Counted from the first letter of the stretch, positions 24,201 to 35,900 are shown. The stretch: 64,000 nucleotides of DNA from Beaufortia kweichowensis (GCA_019155185.1 CM032814.1:732647-796646), one strand, 5' to 3'. Notes: generated by a model not told the origin, from the sequence alone. Numbers and translations are program-made.

Positions 24201-27200
24201 ACATTCTTTGCACATTGGCTGTGTTAAACCACAAACATATATGATGATTTGTGAAGGAATAGTGGATTTCTTGAAAAAGGACATCATGGTGGGAAATCGA
24301 TTTGTATGTCACATGCTAAAACAGAGTTGACACAACTTTTTTATTTTGTTTAATTAGTGTCAGATTTTCCAGGGATAATAATAATTCTCAATACAAGGAT
24401 CATAAAAATTAGTCCTTGTTATAGCTCCACCTTGGCAAAATTATATGTGAAAAGGAACCCAGACATTTTAAAATAATTTATTTTAAAAAAGTCTTGTGAA
24501 CTCTCTCTAGTTTATTTTTCTTTTCTTTTTTAATTTAGTTTGTCTAAACTTTAAGCATATGGCTTCGTAAACTGTGAAGGCATTGTTGATATGTCAACAA
24601 AGAACATAATAGTGGGGAGCTCATTTGAAAGATGTGCTGAACAAGAACAAGTAAAACACGCTGAACAAGTAAAACCTGTAAGGACATAATTAAAGTGTAC
24701 TTTAAATGAAACCAGTGTAATTTCCCATAGCATTTATTTATCAGGATATTGTTTTTTAGGTGTGTGTTTGGTCACAGTGTCTAAACGCTTCAAAGAGGCT
24801 ATTGTGAGTTACAATCATAATGATACCACCTGGCAAAAGCAAGTGTGGCACTCACAACAGACTTTAAAATAGTGCACTTATATTTACCCAGGTTGGTTCA
24901 ATCTTGGTCAGGGTACAGACATGTCTGATATGTAATTATGAAATGCTTTTAAGTGGTGATGTACTGAAATGAAAATTCTGGATATTATTGACAGGCTGAC
25001 TTGATCATCCTTGATAAGGGCTGTAATGGGAGTGAGCGCTAGCAATGACTATATAGACAGGGCGCCAGATATTTCGTCTTTTTTCTGCCTTTTTTCTTTC
25101 GGTGCATCTCTACCTTTAAGTAGTATTTTAATAGAGTGTCATCCTCAGTACTATATGTTAGGGGTGGGAGAAAAAATCGATGCATCGGGATTCTTTCTCT
25201 AACGATTCTGAATCGATTCTCAAAGATTCAGAATCGATTCTATGTCAGAACTTGTTCATCCTGAATATAACTTTGTTAAAATAAAAGCATTAAAATTAAA
25301 CTTCTAGATGGGAATACTGTCAAAGAGATTCTAACTATAAACAAAAAGCATAAAAATCTTTATTTACTTAAAATGCAAATTTATCATATTTGCAAAAACA
25401 TTATATGAAGAATCGTTTTGGAATCGGATCGTGAGTCCCAGAATCGGAATCGGATCGGATCGCATAGTACCTAAAGATTCCCACCCCTACTATATGTAGG
25501 TGTTTCCGAAGCAAATGTCATTAAATTTGGCACACATGACACAGCTGGTGTCAATAGATGTGGGGAAAAGCTTGTGGGTTTGGCCCCCTTTTGACTAAAG
25601 TTGTGGGGATCGTTTTACCTACAGTCATCATATTTAGTACATGTATTGTTCTCACTAAACCAGACAACTTTCAAAATTACAGTCATTATTTCCAAGTCAG
25701 CTATTTTGTATTTAAGGTGGATTTTTTTGACAGTTGCATGTAAGGAACTGTGTTATATACTCCTTCTGGGAAATTCATTAGATTGTCAGTAAACGTGATG
25801 CCAAGACACTGAAGATGCTCAATTACAAACAGATTTTTGATATCTCGGACTAGTTTTACATTTGGTTTTTCATTTGACCTGCTGGTTAAAACACAAGCAT
25901 CACAAAGCTCAGCCTTGTGTGTATGTGTTCAGGTATCGAGCTCCTGAGGTGCTCCTGAGATCGCCGGTATATAGTTCGCCCATAGACATGTGGGCAGTGG
26001 GCTGTATTATGGCTGAACTTTATACGCTACGACCACTGTTTCCTGGTAACAGTGAGGTGGATGAGATTTTCAAGATCTGCCAGGTTCTTGGTACAGTGAA
26101 AAAGGTATGATCAGGTGTAAAACAAAAATTCCATGCAGTTTTATTTAATTAGATACACAGGTATGTAGGTCTGTGCAGACTGACGGAAAGAATAATACAG
26201 TTTTATTGCTGCGGGAATAATGTCACCCTGATTTTAAAGCTACATTGTGTAATTGACCATTTTTAGTAACAAGTATGTCTATTTGAATAAAGTTAAAACA
26301 CCCTTTCTAATCTTTCTGCTTGCACGGTTCGGTTTTAGATATCTGCCAATATCTATGTATTAGAATTAAAATGGTGCTTTTGTTTAGTGTGTGACCTGCT
26401 TAATATAGTATTTATAGTTTCTGGGTGAAAAGTAAGTCTTATGTTTTCCATCTGCAGTCCGACTGGCCGGAAGGTTATCAGTTAGCTGCTGCCATGAACT
26501 TTCGCTTTCCTCAGTGTGTTCCTACACCCCTGAAAACTCTGATACCCAACGCCACCAATGAGGCTATAGATCTCATGAGAGACTTCCTTCAGTGGGATCC
26601 AAAGAAAAGACCATCTGCCGTGAAGGTAATAAATCTAGTGTTGAGCACAGTTATTGTGAGATTATCATACAGTAGCTGCATGTTACAATCAATGTTTAGT
26701 ATCAATGTTCAAATGTTTGTTTAATTCTGTTTTTTCCAGCATATAGTCATCTGCAAAATGATTTATGTTGTCTTTGCCGTGTTGCCAGTCTAGTATCGTG
26801 AATAAAATTATTTATTGATTATTGATTAATTGTGCCACTATGTTGGCAACAAACTGCTTTCATTAAAGCCATGGACAGATGACACTGCAATGATATCATA
26901 ATGACAGAAAAACATAAGGTATTAGACTCAGGAGTAAGACTTTTTTTTGTACCTCCTAATGTTAATTGTTTGAGCTTGAATAGTCAGTTGGGCCAGTTTG
27001 TGGCCCAAGACCATTATTGACTATGTCAGTAGTTCGGAACCAAATAATGTAATGTATAAAAACCCATGGGTCCAGAGGGTGGAGAAGTCTGAAAACAACA
27101 TTAATATTCCTATTCCTTCTTGTGCCATGTAATTAAAAATGGATTTTTCCCATCTTTCTTAAATCAAAATTTTAATGAATCATCTTATGACAGGTACAAG

Positions 27201-30200
27201 TGGAGGCATTTAATATGAAGGTATATTGTTGTTAAATATCATTTCAGGCACTCAGATACCCATACTTTCAAGTGGGACAGGTTCTGGGTCCCTGTGCCAT
27301 GACACCTGATGTGCGAAAGCCTCAGATTAAGACGGCCGGGCTTAGTGAACACAGATCAGAGCTGCAGTCGTTTTCAGAACCAGTGCTGCCATCTCAGACT
27401 AAAGCCCAGAGCAGAAGCTCCCATCAGCCACTTCAACAGATTCCTCTGCCTCAGTCTCTCTCTCAGCCAGACCCACTCGCTACATATACACACAAGGTAC
27501 AAAGGTTAATACACCAAGGTAGACAAGGTTAATATTTTTTATATGTTTTCATTTGTCCTAGGTTAAAGAACTCTAGGTTAAAAACTTATGTTCAATAAAA
27601 ATTCTGCATACTAAAAAATAAATAGATAACTTGATATTTTAATTGAAATAAGTAAATATACATAATGTCATCTGCCTGTTTTCTATTAATTACTAGTGCA
27701 AATTGCAAATTCACTTAAATAAATGTACAAAAAAAAACAAAACCTTATAATGTAACTCCTGTAAAACCGGAGTCAAAACAAAGTTATTGTTACATGATGT
27801 ATCGATGCAGAGACACCAGGAAAGACTATTACATATCAAACCGCTACTGTACACCAGGTTTGTGACCGGTTAATATAAAACATGACATTTTATGTACATT
27901 TAGCATTATTAATCAGTTAAGAGCATTTTATAATGAACAATTTTCTAATTTTGAAAATTATTTGGAGGTATAATTAGTTCTGGCATATTAAGTATTTTTA
28001 ATTATAATTTTGTAATTGATTTTGTCTCGAGGTTCAGCCAAAAATTTTCATTTCCGTGCATCCCTTATATCTATTCGTACTATTGGTGGTGGAGTTGGCA
28101 AAGTGGTAAAGCAAGTAAGAGCAATGTCTATGAGAAAAATTACAGCGTAACTCTGCTATGCCTTCCTCACATAAGGTGGTCGGAGGTGAGAACAGCTTGA
28201 TCGGGTTGAAAAACGGAAGAAGAAGATGGGGACAGACCAACACGAAACCTTCCGACAGCTGGGATGAGTCTGACTGCTCTGATACTGCAGTATCTCTCTC
28301 GAAAAAACCCAGCAAATGCCCGGAGGAGAAAACAACTCCACAGTATGATCAGTTTACTTTCAGAGCCTAACATCAACCACACTCCATTTTATTCATACCG
28401 TATTTTAACATCACCTCTGTTCTAAACCCAGCGAGCTGATCTGCTGTCTGCATGTATTTAAAGGGGTCATATGATGCGATTTCTTGTTCTTCTTTCTCTT
28501 TAGTGTGTTATGTAGCTGTTTTTGCATGTATAAGATCTGCAGAGTTACAAAGCTCAAAGTCTCAAACCCAAAGAGATATTCTTTGAAAATGTTAAGGCTC
28601 AGTCCCACCTTCCTCGTTCACACACGCCCCCACATTTCTACATAAACATGCAAAGTTTCTTAACCGCCCAAACGTATAGGCAAAGAAAGAAGGCGTACCT
28701 TTATTCACACTGTTGTATTGTTGCTGCTGGCGCCGCCATGTTTAGAGACGCTGTGTTTTTCAAATAAGGAGCGTAACATTTCCATCACACGCTCGCTGTA
28801 TTCGGGTCAGTCACAGTGCACGGGATCACTGGCCAATCACAGCACACCGCGATTTTCAGAACGATGAGCTTTGTAAAACTCGACACATTTTAGAAAGGCA
28901 GGGCATGGAGAAGCAACAATAATCTACGGTATGTGTAAAATAATGACTTTGTAAACCCTACAACCATGTAAACACATTGCATTAAACCAAATCCACAAAG
29001 TAATGTTCTTTTTAGGACTGTCATATGACCCCTTTAAGACAATATAATATATTCAAAGCAACTTTTTGGCTTATACAGATATCATTCCATACGTAGGAAT
29101 GAGATATTATTACATTTAGTTTTCCTTTCAACCCTGTCTTGGATTAATTTTTTTCATTCATTTTGCCAAAATGCAAAATCTGCATTTCATTTCACTGTAA
29201 ATGCAATTTACTAATTTATTTAAATGTAAATTGTACGCTCCCGTTATGAAATCTGTGTAGGCCCAGGGACCACAAACCCATTTACACGTTTAGCACTGTC
29301 ACTAAACTGCCAAACACCAGCAGACAGAACCAGCCGGACTCGAGTCTGACCACTTCCTCAGCCAGACAACATTATCTGCGCCAGTCCAGATATCTGCCAG
29401 GCAAGTTCTTTATCTCCTTCATTTAAGCTGTGTGTTGCTTGTGGAAAGGATCATTTCTATGATCATGAATATAAACAACATCACTGTAACAATGAAAAAG
29501 AAAGTGTGCATTTAAAACAGAGCTGTGTTTAAGTTGTATGTGAAATAATGTTCTCTTTTCTACAATCCCAGGGTTAATAAGCAAGAACACACCGTCTGTG
29601 AGCAACAAGGAGTTGGAGAAAGACTTGTGGGACACATTGGTTGTGCACAAGCCCCTCGCACCTATTGGAGGAGAACCAGCGTCCAGAATCAGTCCAGGTG
29701 AGCAGAACGTAATGCCCTTAATACCATTTTCATCGATGTTCATTTCACCTTCATACATTTTAAGCACTCTTAAATGTGTGTCATTTTCATATCAAAATAC
29801 TTCCTGTGAGACCATTCATAGTAGCTTCACTGGCCCTGTCAAACCATCAGCTCCACCCATCTCTTTCCAGCTGAATCTACAGCAGGAGTTTGAAATATGG
29901 TCACGTGTTATAGGCTCATCTGTTTATCTGGGGACAGAATTTAACAATTATGTGCTAGCCAAAATGTATTGACTTGGTAAAATACACAGAGAAAAGTCAG
30001 GGTAAACATTGGTGCCCTATATACACTACTCACAAAAAATTAGGGATGTTCAACATTTATGGAAAATGTAAAAAGTTATATCATGAAAGTATCATGAGTA
30101 ATCATGAATTACCATTGCATGTTTTTACTTAAATGCCCTACTTTCATGATATAATATCACTGTGTCATGAATTTTTTACATTTTACAGAAATTATTTGTT

Positions 30201-33200
30201 TATAATTTATATCCCTAACTTTTTGTGAGTAGTGTGTATATATATATATATATATATTAGGTGGATGAATTCGAGGGAATTTTAGGGGTTCGGTGGAAAT
30301 GCTGACCTTGCAGTTTCTTTTCAACAGGTAAGTTACACTAAAGGTTTTGCCATCCAAGGTGAGCTCTTTACTGCCAAGCTTCAGTAAATTCAGATGATAT
30401 ACTGTATGAATCCACTAGTATCCACTAATAAATAAGCCATTACAGCAAGCAAACCTTAGAAAAGTGCCCAATCCCACAATAAATAGTTTAATTAAATAGT
30501 ATTATCGTATAAATAGTTCATATGTCGTCTACATTTCAATGGCTGACTGGAATGGCAATCTCAACTGATCTCTGAATTAAAAGGTGCCACTTTTTACATT
30601 TTATAATTGTCCAGGCCTGCTTGTAACATATGTCATTTTATGTTACTTTTATTATTTGTCCCTGCATGCTGTCGTTCGCTCATTTGTTAACTTGGATTCA
30701 GAGGAAAGCAGCTGTAAAGCCACAGATAAAGATAAAGAAACGTCTCTAGAGAAAAGTGAACAGGTTAAAGGTACATGAAAAATAGAAGAAACATACAGGA
30801 AACTGATGAATAGTTTTCTGCCAGATCATTGCATTATTATTTTGACACAGAAGTGTGATCTTATGTTTACAGGAAGCTTTGTAACAACCACATACAATCT
30901 TTCTGGCGGATACATTCCCTCTTTTCAGAAGAAGGAAGTGGGATCCGTAGGACAGAGGATTCAGCTTGCCCCTCTTGGAAACCAGCATGCACGTAAGCAT
31001 GTAGTTGATCGTCATTAAAATGTAGGAATATACTGTTTAAACCCTAGTAAGCTGCCCTGTCTACTGTCATTATGGATAGTCAATGCTAACCTAACTGATT
31101 TTAAGCATACTGCATTACCAGTAACTTTCGCAGCTGTTATGTGAAGCACACTGGAGACTCAAGCTGAATATATTTCAGTGGAGCACAATTTGGCAAATAC
31201 TTTTATGAGGCAATTTAAGTTATTTTAAAAATGATTTTATATCTGTGCTATTTACAATTAATTTACATGTTTTTATCAGTAATCAGTAATCTTTACATAC
31301 AGCAGGCTGCTCACTAGGCATTTGAGGACAGATGTTAGTTCTCTGATTGTCTGTAATTCTGTGTCTTGACTTTCGGAATTCATAATGAATCAATTCTTTC
31401 CTAAAACTTACCTTTTATTATTGCTGTTTAAAAGGATGAGGTGCTTTTAGTTTTAGACAATCTAAAACTTTCTCTTGCTAAAACTGTCTTTTGAATTATT
31501 TGAGATCTGTTGTTTCTTTCTCACCGTTCCTTTTTTGTGTCCCTGTCTGTCTGTGTCAACAAATAATTTATATCTGCTCTTAGTTGATCTCTCTGCCACT
31601 GCTGACTCTAAAGCGGGCAAAGCTAAACCTTCAAAGTCCAAACCTTCCTCTACAGTTTCCCACAATGAAAGCTCTGAAGGTAAAACCTCAAATTAGTAGC
31701 AGTCTAAGCTACTTATCTCTTCCAAGGCACAACATTAACACCTAAAAATAATTTTAAAATTACATTAAAAAAACGCTTAATGTGGTGTAATGAACAACAA
31801 TAGATAAAGCATTTTCTTAAAATTTGCTATGGGAGAGAAACACTTATGTGTAACTAAGCTCATATTCTGGGCTCATCTACCCGTCTGTACTTACTATGCT
31901 TTATTTATAAAGTGTGTACTAAATTTCACCTTTTAATAGTTTGTCTTGAAAAATAAGAACAAACATACTTTTTTAACACAAGGGGGAAATTCTGTAAGAT
32001 CTTGTATTATTAATCCTGACTCTGTTTTGACAGTAAATGGAGTCAAACAGTCGATTCCACCCACTCCGAAAGTAGGAGTCTCGCGAGTCTAAGTCAACAA
32101 AAAACAATAAACAGAATCCAACACTCCAGCTATCACAAAATATCAGCCATAAAGTGTGAGGAACTGAAGAACTTAACGTCATTAAATATCATGTTTTTCC
32201 CTGTGAATGATAATTTTGTATACATATAATTGTATATGTACATGTACAATTTGTAAATATAAATGTTTGTATAAATTTAATATGAATGCAAATATTTGAA
32301 AATATACACCAGTATGAGGAAAATCTACAAAATATAAAATAAAAATAAAATACTAGAAACAACATAATATTGTAAAATAACAAAGCAGGTGATTTAACAA
32401 GCAATCACATTCTTGTTAAATATGAATCACATGCATGGGCTTATTTTACACGTGAGATTTGAACAGATTTTATGCGAGTCCGTCTGGATTCCTGACTGAT
32501 GTGCAGTTTCAAGGCCAGAAAAGGTCTTTGAAGGCAATTGTGTTTCATAATGTGGTCATTTGGAAGACGCTTGGTGACAGGAGCAATGAAAATAATATAC
32601 TTATCTCTGTTTGTCTAATAATTAAGTGTAATAATAACTTATTTACTGTATATGATTCTTTTATATGCACAAGTCCAATAAGAAGATATTTTGCTAAAGA
32701 AAGCAAGAAAAATAACACGATTGTAACTGGTGGGAATTATGTTGATGTTTATTATGACTAAAAGCATTCAAAATACATAGACATTATGTTATATTTGATC
32801 ATCTTCAAAAGTAGTCACCGTTTGTCTACAAGTAAAATCATAAACTTGACATTTTATCATTCAGCTACAGAAATTTCTATCAATGCTGAACTCTTAATAA
32901 ATGCTTTTTATTCATTATTTGCTTCATTTCAAAGTAATCCATTTTAAGTAATCCATTTTAAGTAATCTATTTCAAAAATATTTTTTTAATTATTTAAATT
33001 TTAGTTTTCTAATGAAAGAAATTAATATGTTGACACAATTATTTTTTTGTCTACAAAAGTAATTTAAAACATTTAAATATGTACCTTCAGATGAAAAGAT
33101 TTCTAAGATCAAAAGAAACATTTTTTCACTTGTGTCTGAACTTCTGACGGGTACTGTATGCTGTAGTACTCTCATCCTCAGGTGTTAATTTTGAACCCTG

Positions 33201-33439
33201 CCTCTTTATTTTGTAATTTCCTTTAAGGTCCAGTTTTGGTGATTTTGTCAATGTGTAAAATACTATTTCTCTTTACAGATTATGATGGATGGAAAAGGAG
33301 AGCTGACAGAACACAAATCAAAGGCACTGCATACTCTGCTCTGGGCAAAAACTCAGCCAATCTTCTCACTCGTGCTCCACCAGTTCAGCCAGTGCACGGA
33401 CGAGTCGACTGGGCAGCAAAATATGGAAGTCACCGCTAG
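18222..33439 (+). CDS. mak: MAK, male germ cell-associated kinase (RCK family)
   Basis: Ser/Thr kinase of the MAK/CILK1 family that controls ciliary length and transport in photoreceptors and germ cells. Coding exons: 18222-18322, 20650-20704, 21388-21509, 21626-21705 or 22642-22724 (alternatives), 23433-23565, 25933-26104, 26458-26625, 27248-27496, 28176-28342, 29261-29400, 29572-29697, 30702-30770, 30873-30992, 31584-31679, 33279-33439. With the first alternative and all exons this gives 652 aa (human MAK is about 620-650). The product starts MNRYTTLKQLGDGTYGSV. Visible features are the glycine loop (residues 11-16), Lys33, HRD (123-125), DFG (143-145), a MAPK-like TDY activation motif (157-159) and APE. 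The tail has the family's RRRWGQ block, a KKEVGS...QRIQLAPLG block and a C-terminal HGRVDWAAKYGSHR. All junctions keep phase. The start of exon 28176 is the least certain; 28146 is also in frame. Confidence 0.95.
21175..21227 (+). other. Two overlapping hairpins in mak intron
   Basis: 12-bp perfect stem 21175-21186 / 21194-21205 with a 7-base loop. Overlapping it is an 18-bp perfect stem 21181-21198 / 21210-21227 with an 11-base loop. Both use the same CGGCTG strand, so they cannot form together. GC-rich in an AT-rich intron. Confidence 0.7.
21626..21705 (+). CDS. mak: mak alternative kinase exon A
   Basis: 80-nt exon with acceptor TCTCCAG and donor GTAGGT. It encodes SKLFPESVIRNI... ending in FIHKHG, residues 94-120, the segment just before the HRD catalytic loop (helices D-E of the kinase). 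This version is closest to the usual vertebrate MAK sequence, which has KLFPESVIRNI. The preceding intron is only 116 bp. See exon B at 22642-22724. Confidence 0.85.
21739..22250. mobile_element. Non-autonomous hAT-type DNA transposon
   Basis: Terminal inverted repeats CAGGGGTGGGCAAAC (from 21747) and GTTTGCCCACCCC (to about 22240) are of the Charlie type. The element is flanked by an 8-bp duplication with one mismatch (ATCTAGAA 21739-21746, ATCTGGAA 22243-22250). Internal sequence is AT-rich with no transposase. It lies between the two alternative exons of mak. Confidence 0.85.
22642..22724 (+). CDS. mak: mak alternative kinase exon B (tandem duplicate of A)
   Basis: 83-nt exon with acceptor GACATCAG, preceded by a CT-rich tract (22570-22630), and donor GTAAGA. 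It encodes ENKMFTENEIRNIMFQ... ending in FVHKHG. It matches exon A at 17 of 27 aligned residues and is one codon longer. It starts and ends in the same codon phases as A, so either can join 21509 to 23433. Using both (163 nt) or neither shifts the frame. The exons are therefore expected to be mutually exclusive. Which one dominates cannot be told from DNA. Confidence 0.82.
23730..24480 (-). mobile_element. LINE (L1-like) 3' fragment, degraded
   Basis: On the minus strand around 24000-24110 a frame reads GWRSAGSPSFYEWIAELGKV followed by AAYKK. This resembles the extreme C-terminus of fish L1-type ORF2, with a W downstream and then stops. It is followed by AT-rich 3' UTR-like sequence towards 23730. 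Stops and frame breaks show it is dead. It sits in the mak intron between the DFG/TDY exon and the next. Family call is from motif memory only. Confidence 0.45.
25151..25497. mobile_element. Short non-autonomous hAT-type element
   Basis: 331-bp element (25159-25489) with 11-bp terminal inverted repeats TAGGGGTGGGA / TCCCACCCCTA and a perfect 8-bp target duplication CTATATGT on both sides (25151-25158 and 25490-25497). The interior is rich in repeated GAATCG / CGATTC words. No coding capacity. Lies in a mak intron about 435 bp upstream of exon 25933. Confidence 0.88.
28462..29033. mobile_element. TTAA-flanked MITE
   Basis: Inverted termini AGGGGTCATATGA (28462) and TCATATGACCCCT (ends 29033), each flanked by TTAA (28458-28461 and 29034-29037). 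TTAA is the target of piggyBac and Kolobok elements. No transposase inside; the only open frames are short. Located in the mak intron between coding exons 28176-28342 and 29261-29400. Confidence 0.75.
30023..30235. mobile_element. Mariner-type MITE
   Basis: About 213 bp with inverted ends ACACTACTCAC / GTGAGTAGTGT, extended by matching AAAAAATTAGGGAT and ATCCCTAACTTTTT. It inserted in TA-rich sequence, with a TA run immediately after (30237-30257). Internal inverted symmetry (CATGATATAA... / ...TTATATCATGAAAG). No coding content. It lies in a mak intron. Confidence 0.7.
30702..30770 (+). CDS. mak: mak in-frame exon, possible cassette
   Basis: 69-nt exon encoding ESSCKATDKDKETSLEKSEQ plus VK. 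It has acceptor GGATTCAG and donor GTACAT, phase 1 at both ends, so it can be skipped without a frame change. Skipping gives SPGSFVTTTYNLSG, closer to human GSYTTYNQTG. The peptide is charged and low in hydrophobics, like the rest of the MAK tail. Its donor is weaker than those of its neighbours. Confidence 0.65.
31584..31679 (+). CDS. mak: mak in-frame exon, candidate retina-type cassette
   Basis: 96-nt exon encoding a Ser/Lys-rich peptide (ADSKAGKAKPSKSKPSS). It has acceptor GCTCTTAG after a pyrimidine-rich tract and donor GTAAAA, phase 1 at both ends. It lies between the QRIQLAPLG exon and the DYDGW exon. Human MAK has a short retina-enriched extra exon in the C-terminal half, and this exon may be the counterpart. 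That link is inferred, not shown. Confidence 0.65.
32933..32974. repeat. 14-bp tandem repeat, three copies
   Basis: Units AGTAATCCATTTTA at 32933-32946 and 32947-32960 are identical; the third (32961-32974) has two changes. In the last mak intron. Confidence 0.9.
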
Positions 33440-33854
33440 GGCGTGTACAATTTCCTTGCCATGAGACCTGTTCAACACTCGTGAATACTATATAAATACA
33501 TTTGCTGCTTGTATCATTATGTTCAAGAGTCTTTAAATATCTGCTATTGACAAGCTCAACCATTTCATTCATCTTCACCATTCACTTTGTGTTCAGTTAA
33601 TGCATGCAATGCCTGCATTCCAAGATTTTTTCATATATCTCACAATTTTTTAAGTTTTGGCATTTTTAGTATGCAGGTTATAAATATATTACTTTTTTCT
33701 TTTGTATGTGTAAATCAGATTTATGCTGCAAGGTTTTTATTTCTTTTTTATCATAAAACAGTCTTTTAAAGAGTCTTTACTATTAGCAGTACCGAGCACT
33801 GTCACATGAAGACATGATGTAGCTAGTGACAGTGTTTTGATTTAACCAAGCTGA

Positions 33855-33860
33855 AATAAA
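33855..33860 (+). terminator. mak: mak poly(A) signal
   Basis: Canonical AATAAA 416 bases after the stop codon, followed by a T-rich stretch. Cleavage is expected near 33875-33885, which is close to the convergent end of tmem14c. Confidence 0.8.
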
Positions 33861-33956
33861 GACTATTTTCTAGGTATTTTGTAAGCATTTTAATATGAGC
33901 CTGTTGTTGAAACATACAAGAAATTTAAACATTCAGAAATACATACTATTGTACAT

Positions 33957-33962
33957 TTTATA
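33957..33962 (-). terminator. tmem14c: Possible tmem14c poly(A) signal (variant)
   Basis: TATAAA on the minus strand, 71 bases past the stop. No canonical AATAAA is seen on that strand before the mak 3' end; an ATTAAA variant occurs at about 33889-33894. Either would make the two convergent 3' ends nearly touch. Confidence 0.35.
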
Positions 33963-34033
33963 CAAAATATCATAATGGCATGTTTGTAAGAATGGCTGTA
34001 TGTTTGAAGAAAAGGAGACGATGATTCTGTGCA

Positions 34034-35330
34034 TCATGACTTTTGTGGTTTCTGAAGCATGCTGATTCCAAGCTTGGCCACCATCAGGACACTGCAAAAG
34101 TATTTGAACAATTATTTTAAGCTTTAAAAATGATAGAAACATGTAAAAAGGGGTCCATATGACTTCCTAGTGCACAGATGCATGTAATAGCTTTGTGTGA
34201 GGAACTAAAATGTTAACTGCAAATCAATCACTGATCTGCATATTTTCCATGACGAAGGCAAATTATGGCAGTATTTTTATTTTTTAACCTGGCAAAAATA
34301 ATAAAAACATTTTAAATGTTAGTTACCTCACTCCAGCAATGAGACCAGCCGGCATGACTTTGCGTGAATTATAGAATCTCTTTCCCATGACAGCAGCAAG
34401 AGTCCCAGAAGTGGCTAAGAAGCAGAGTTAAATTAGACCTGCTGTGTCATCAGTCTATGTCTTTATGCTGTACCAAACAGTACCGCCACTATTTCACTTT
34501 ATCATAACAATGTTTAGAATATTGCAAACCTAAAGACACCCAAATATTTTTGGGATCTTGTGATATCTGATAGGCACCAAACCCTGCCAAACCTCCAAAC
34601 AGCAGCCCTGCAGCCAGGGAAGGAACACTGCCTGTGCAAAAAAAATCATTAAAATGCAGATAAAATAAACTTGTTTATTAACGTGAAAGTAAACAAAACA
34701 ATGGGCCACATTTACTAAATCCCTTTTTAAAAACCTTGTGCATACATGACACTGTGCATTATTGCAAAAGCAATCCCAGATTATGCTATAAAGTGCATAT
34801 TTTAAAAAAAAGGTAGGACCTAGGTCACTTAACTCTTAAAACTTAGCTAAGCAAATTACATAAAAATTTAATTAGTTACCTTTAAAATTACAACTTACTG
34901 ATAAATCATGATTTCTCCAAGAAAATGTGTACACCGCTTTCTTTTCACAAATACATGTAGATTAGTAAACAAGTAAGAGTTAAGATAAATGTTAAACAGT
35001 AAAAAGTCGTATTTTAAGACATAAAAAGGTATGCGATCTTATAAATGCTTTAAGGTTTTAATTGAGAAAAAATGTGCTTGATACAATGTAAATTATTAAA
35101 TAAATCTTAATATACAAATGATAGAGTACAGAGTAATCAAAAACAAAAAAGTAACAGTAAGTCGTTTCCATTTGTTCTTACATGACCCTATCATGTATGT
35201 ATTGCTTTTTGTAACGTCTGGTCTAAGATGCATGATTTCATGGGCTTTCATTACCTGCTTTGACATATCCTATAATTCCTCCAGATGCCACCAGTGCTGC
35301 ATATCCATATCCAGCCCAATCCACGGCCAT
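34034..35330 (-). CDS. tmem14c: TMEM14C, mitochondrial membrane protein
   Basis: Small inner-membrane protein of the TMEM14 family. TMEM14C is needed for protoporphyrinogen movement into the mitochondrial matrix during heme synthesis. Coding exons on the minus strand: 35330-35255, 34631-34530, 34414-34327, 34091-34034; total 107 aa plus stop (human 112). The product starts MAVDWAGYGYAALVASGG, with family blocks GYVKAGSVPSLAAGLLFGG, SQDPKN and KVMPAGLIAGVSVLMVAK. The layout suggests three to four short glycine-rich membrane helices (about residues 9-23, 29-48, 56-70 and 80-98). All junctions are GT-AG and in phase (1, 2, 2). The start has a good context (GGTGATGG), and a 5' UTR acceptor TTGTAG lies 9 bases upstream. 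The related TMEM14A/B are possible but the sequence is closest to 14C. Confidence 0.93.
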
Positions 35331-35799
35331 CACCAATACCTACAACTCACACACATATAAACATATCAACACACTGACTGACTGATAGCTTACGTAGAGT
35401 GCGTGAGCTGTTTATAAAACAGACCTGTGTAAAAACGACCACTGCAGTAGTATTCATCGTGCTAACACTGATAATAGTGCACATACACAGGGAGACTACA
35501 AGAGATACGCTTTATCACAGAGATCCTCTGAAACTCTACACATAAACCTGCTGACGTTCATTGACGTTCTTTAAACTCTAAAATCTCACCACTTTATTAG
35601 TCTTTAAAATAATGCAAATGGTTTTCGACATGTTTCATTATAATTGAACATGCGTTACACACTGCACTAATAAGCTGCAGCTACCAGATCTTTTTTGTGA
35701 TAGTTATAATAAACATCTTGAAGCAAAAACGACGTCTTATCCGCGCTACTAATTACGGTTTGTGTCTTTATAACATTCGTCAATAACACATGAATCAAA

Positions 35800-35900
35800 A
35801 ACACGAAAATGTTCATACTCGCAATCTGATGTCCTTGTTGATGCGCGTGCTCGTGCGGCAAGTTGCTTATGACGTCACAACACATCCCCCTTAAACACCA
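35800..35900 (-). promoter_or_regulatory. tmem14c: tmem14c promoter with full CRE
   Basis: CpG-rich block holding the palindromic CRE TGACGTCA (35870-35877) and CGTGCTCGTGCGGC / GATGCGCGTGC words. It is placed about 0.5 kb upstream of the start codon on the minus strand, with a 5' UTR intron inferred between. The exact first exon is not visible; a GA|GTATGA donor lies near 35813. Confidence 0.55.

Noticed and set aside
29598..29972. 124-codon plus-strand frame
   Set aside because: Only its first 100 bases are a real mak exon (29572-29697); the rest is read-through into the intron.
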